Shown: positions 61,185-64,000 of the stretch, piece after piece
How the letters are laid out: each line of letters starts with the position of its first letter
Numbering within the stretch: the stretch's first letter is position 1
Assembly (NCBI RefSeq): GCF_001680005.1
Contig: NC_033556.1
Location: forward strand, 744,001 to 808,000
Origin: Plasmodium coatneyi
Taxonomy: Eukaryota; Apicomplexa; Aconoidasida; Haemosporida; Plasmodiidae
Direction of reading: 5' to 3'
DNA length: 64,000 nucleotides
Notes under the pieces: model-generated
Databases searched by the model: none
Seen by the model: the letters and a program-made list of their open reading frames with translations, nothing else
What the model was told of the DNA's origin: nothing
Translations under genes and position numbers: made by a program

Positions 61185-61410
61185 TAAAAACTCGGCAAAG
61201 GCGATTTTTAGGCCTCGGTAAGGCGGTCCTTAAGGCCTGCCAACGAGATCTTAGACCTCCGTAAGGCGATTTCTAAGCCTCGGTATTGCGGTTCTAGGCC
61301 GCGACAAAATTCGTAACTTTTGGCATGCATTTCCGTGAACGGGAAATGCCGAACCCTGCCAGGAAAAAGCAGAGGTTGATCAACTTGCGAGCAGGTTTAC
61401 AGCGTAAGGT
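61185..61410. other. GC-rich repeated and structured element; candidate non-coding RNA
   Basis: An island much richer in GC than its surroundings. Five or six degenerate units of about 22 bases (CCTCGGTAAGGCGATTCTTAGG type) span 61190-61300. They are followed by an 8-base-pair stem GCATTTCC/GGAAATGC (61327-61349, loop GTGAACG) and the palindrome GTTGATCAAC (61375-61384). No coding sense on either strand. The location is the 3' spacer of KIR-G. Confidence 0.4.
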
Positions 61411-61544
61411 GGGAAAAAAGAAAAAAAAAAAAAAATAAATAAATGAAAGCAAGAAGAAAAAAACAAAAGAAGATAATAAGGAAAAACAAAAAAAAAAAAG
61501 GAAAAGAAAAAAAAGAAAAAGAAAGGTGAACCAATGAGTGCGTA

Positions 61545-62100
61545 AGTGTGTGTAGGATTTCGGAATTTAAGGGGTGTGTGTATGTAGGATTTCGCATTTT
61601 AGGGTGTTTGTGTAGGATTTCGCATTTTAGGGTGTGTGTATGGAGGATTTCGCATTTTAGGGTGTGTGTATGGAGGATTTCGCATTTTAGGGTGTGTGTA
61701 TGGAGGATTTCGCATTTTAGGGGGGTATGTGTAGGATTTCGCATTTTAGGACGTGTGTGTATAGGATTTCGCATTTAGGATGTGTAAGGTTTGACACTTA
61801 TGGTTAAACTTCTCAGGGTATAAGAACAATAATGTGCTCTGTTGTTTAGCTGTTTTAGGGTATAAGAACAGCAATGTGGCCTTGGTGTTTAGCACCTTAG
61901 TGTTTCTAACAACAACAATGTGGCCTGGTGTTTAGCTGCTTAAGGCAGGGTATACATGTAAGGTGTGCATACAGGAAAAAGGAAAGAAAGAAAGAACGGT
62001 TGAAAAAAAAGGGTTTAGAATTTTGCGTTTAGGGTTCCGTGTTTCAGGGTTTAGGAACAACCATGTAGCCTGTTACTTTAGCCACGCCAGGTGGGGGAAT
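61545..62100. repeat. SICAvar-intron-type repeats in opposite orientation
   Basis: 61545-61790 has about eight units of GTGTAGGATTTCGCATTTTA, the complement of the intron repeat in the four SICAvar genes. 61820-62095 has three or four units of the complement of the CCAGGCCACATTGCTGTTC family. Their orientation would fit a plus-strand SICAvar, but no SICAvar exon is found nearby. Confidence 0.8.
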
Positions 62101-62180
62101 ATACCTAAAGGTTGTATAAAAAAAAAAAAAAAAAAAGGAATATTATATTGAAATTACCTTTCTTATTTTTTTCTCTTTAG

Positions 62181-63060
62181 ATGGAAATGACGATCTACCA
62201 CCACCACCCAAACTCAAACCAAATCCTAATCCAAATAAAGCTGGTAGTAGTGGTTCTTTTAGTGATGCTGATTTAGCAGATGGTGTCTCTGGTGGAGAAG
62301 GAAGAGGAGGTTTCTGCCACCACGGTGGTGGCGACCATCGTAGTGGTGAGCAGCAGAGTCAACAACAACAACAGCAGCAGCAACCACAACCTCCCCAATT
62401 ACCATTCCCTGCTGGTGGACCACCAGCAAAGAGAGAAGTATCGCCAGCTCCTCTTGTTTGCTCTGGAATGGATAGCACCACCAATACCAATATTGGTGGT
62501 GCTTCCGCTTCTTCTGCATTAGCTGCAGTAGGATTACCAACACTTGCTTTCTATCTATATAAGGTAAGTACACTTAACACAGGAAAATATGTATAATAAC
62601 ACTTATTAATATTTGCTGTCTATGTAAAAAAAGAGTGCATAGAACAAATGTAAAAAATGGAATGTAAAAAAAAAAAATGAATGTTTAAAATGTGAGCAGT
62701 AATGTGTACATATATATATATTCTGCGCACACATATGTGCTCACCTGCTTGTTCCTTTTTCTTTTCTTCTTTCCTTATTAGTACAGTTCTTTATTTTCTG
62801 GAATGCGGGGCACTTCTCCTAGGAGCAGCAGAAGAAAAAGATCCGTAGAACGGCATTTTAATAACAGTTCTTCGAACGACGACGATTCTATAACAGAATA
62901 TACGACGGAAGGTTCTACAATAGAATCTATAGCAGAATCAACAATAGCGGATTCTTCTACTTTATATACTGCTATTCCATCATCCAACACCAGAAGGAGG
63001 GGAAGAGCAGGAACAAATAATGAACCACGTCGTAAGAATATAAATTATCAGAGTATGTAA
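62181..63060 (+). pseudogene. kir: KIR-H: 3' kir fragment with CD99-like segment
   Basis: Two exons, 62181-62563 (entered in phase 1) and 62782-63060, with intact splice sites and frames. The first encodes NDDLPPPPKLKPNPNPN and SSGSFSDADLADGVSGGEG, both CD99-like, then a glutamine run with PQPPQLP as in KIR-A, and the membrane segment ending GLPTLAFYLYK. The second is a typical tail starting YSSLFSGMRG and ending INYQSM. No kir domain exon lies between 60977 and 62181, which is repeats, so this is a fragment. It could only be expressed if spliced to KIR-G exons, which is speculative. Confidence 0.83.
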
Positions 63061-63655
63061 CACCATCGTATGTAGTGTTACATTAAACGTAATTGTTCCT
63101 CCCCCAAAATTATACTTAACATATAACGTCCATTGCCATCCTCACCCTCGCTCCCTCCTCCACCCAAAGAAACTATAATAGTGTGTAGTACCTTCATATA
63201 TAAAGAAAGGGCGAATGTCGCCATTGCACCCATAAATTGTACACATATTACAATAAATGAGCAACATTGTCCTCCCTACATATATACATACATGAACCAT
63301 TTCCTACTTCACATATGAAACCATTCCTAATACATGTAAACCATTTCCTTATTTATGTTTAGTGTACCTGCTCCTCCCTCCTTTTTTTTTTTTTTTAATA
63401 TTATTATTCTTTCATATGCACAAATGTGGTGTTTACACCCCTTCTTCCTTTCTTAGACCTTCCTTTCCCAATCATACATATATATATATTTCTTATAATG
63501 CAAATACATTATATACACTTCCCCACCTTTCTTTATTTTTTTCCATTTTCTTTTCTTTCTTTCTTTTTCCTTCCTTTTTTTTTCTTTCCTTTCTTTTTTT
63601 TCATCTTTTTTTTTCTCTTTCTTTTTTTTCTTTTCCTTTTTTTTGTATGCACACT
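63061..63655. other. Spacer after KIR-H
   Basis: AT-rich, then a C/T-rich tract (63500-63650). No gene seen and no SICAvar tail exon, although the following repeats resemble a SICAvar last intron. Confidence 0.5.
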
Positions 63656-64000
63656 TTAGATTCATACCCCTCACTAAACAGCTAAGTACCAGGCCACATT
63701 ATTGTTCTTACACCGTAAAACAGCTAAACACCAGGCCACATTGCTGTTCTTACACCCTTAAACTGGTTAAATACAAGGCCACATTGTTCTTCTTATACCC
63801 TAAAACCAGGAACCTCAAATGTGAAACATATACCACAAGTGTGAAATCCTACACTCAGCACCCTTAAGTGTGAAATACCACACTCACCCTAAAATGCGAA
63901 ATCCTACACACACACCCGAAATGCGAAATTCTACACACACAGTCCCTAAAATGCAAAATCCTACACAAACACCCCTAAAATGTGAAATCCTACATACACA
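63656..64000. repeat. SICAvar-intron-type repeats at right edge
   Basis: Three units of AACACCAGGCCACATTGCTG with TTCTTACACCC (63670-63800), then AAATGCGAAATCCTACACAC units to the window end. Same orientation and order as in the last introns of the minus-strand SICAvar genes, so a further SICAvar membrane exon may lie just beyond 64000, although its tail exon was not found to the left. Confidence 0.75.

Noticed and set aside
63000..64000. A fifth SICAvar gene at the right edge
   Set aside because: Only intron-type repeats are present; no tail or membrane exon was found inside the window.

Overview
Organism. Exons are short, start and end at GT..AG sites, and are recognisably those of two variant-antigen families found in macaque malaria parasites: SICAvar (SICA antigen) and kir (the pir/vir superfamily). 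Together with interspersed telomere-like CCCTAAA/CCCTGAA arrays far from any chromosome end, this places the window in Plasmodium knowlesi, or less likely its close relative P. coatneyi. I found no tRNA, rRNA, CRISPR or insertion sequence.

Layout. One module occurs four times: a plus-strand kir, then a convergent minus-strand SICAvar, then a same-strand (minus) kir or kir remnant directly upstream of that SICAvar, then a long divergent intergenic region leading to the next plus-strand kir. SICAvar genes: 1525-7494, 17351-23518, 34048-38217, 45329-51123. Minus-strand kir: 8791-10833, a lone tail exon at 24724-24948, a broken gene at 39129-40839, and 52655-55308. Plus-strand kir: 14839-16216, 29967-32354, 42201-43756, 58867-60977, plus a 3' fragment at 62181-63060. 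One signal-peptide, three-membrane-segment gene (25908-27154) interrupts the array. I derived exon coordinates by locating splice sites and checking that phases match. Three SICAvar models and KIR-A, B, D and E close without a frame break; SICAvar-2, KIR-C and KIR-G contain breaks, and the first exons of KIR-F and KIR-G are unresolved.

Main discovery. The exon just outside the membrane segment repeatedly carries stretches that look like host proteins. KIR-D and fragment KIR-H carry CD99-like segments, a mimicry already reported for P. knowlesi KIR proteins. KIR-A carries about three copies of a decapeptide that I recognise as the repeat of the mammalian ribosome-binding protein RRBP1/p180. 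KIR-F and SICAvar-1 both carry the 13-residue tandem repeat of the fibrinogen alpha-chain connector region. SICAvar-1 follows it with a stretch matching basic salivary proline-rich proteins. SICAvar-1 and KIR-F also share the intron sequence flanking this repeat, so sequence has moved between the two families. Shorter and much weaker matches to histone H2B and H1 tails occur in SICAvar-1 and SICAvar-3. All host comparisons are from memory and need a database search.

Non-coding structure. Introns and spacers contain several repeat families: telomere-like arrays, a GGTAGGTGGAAGGAAGG minisatellite, a GCGAAATCCTACAC intron repeat, T-rich repeats, a conserved block after each SICAvar stop, and polypyrimidine tracts with a repeated core upstream of each SICAvar. 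Signs of decay or assembly error include a homopolymer frameshift in SICAvar-2 and in KIR-G, a premature stop in KIR-C, and shifted tail repeats in SICAvar-2 and SICAvar-3.
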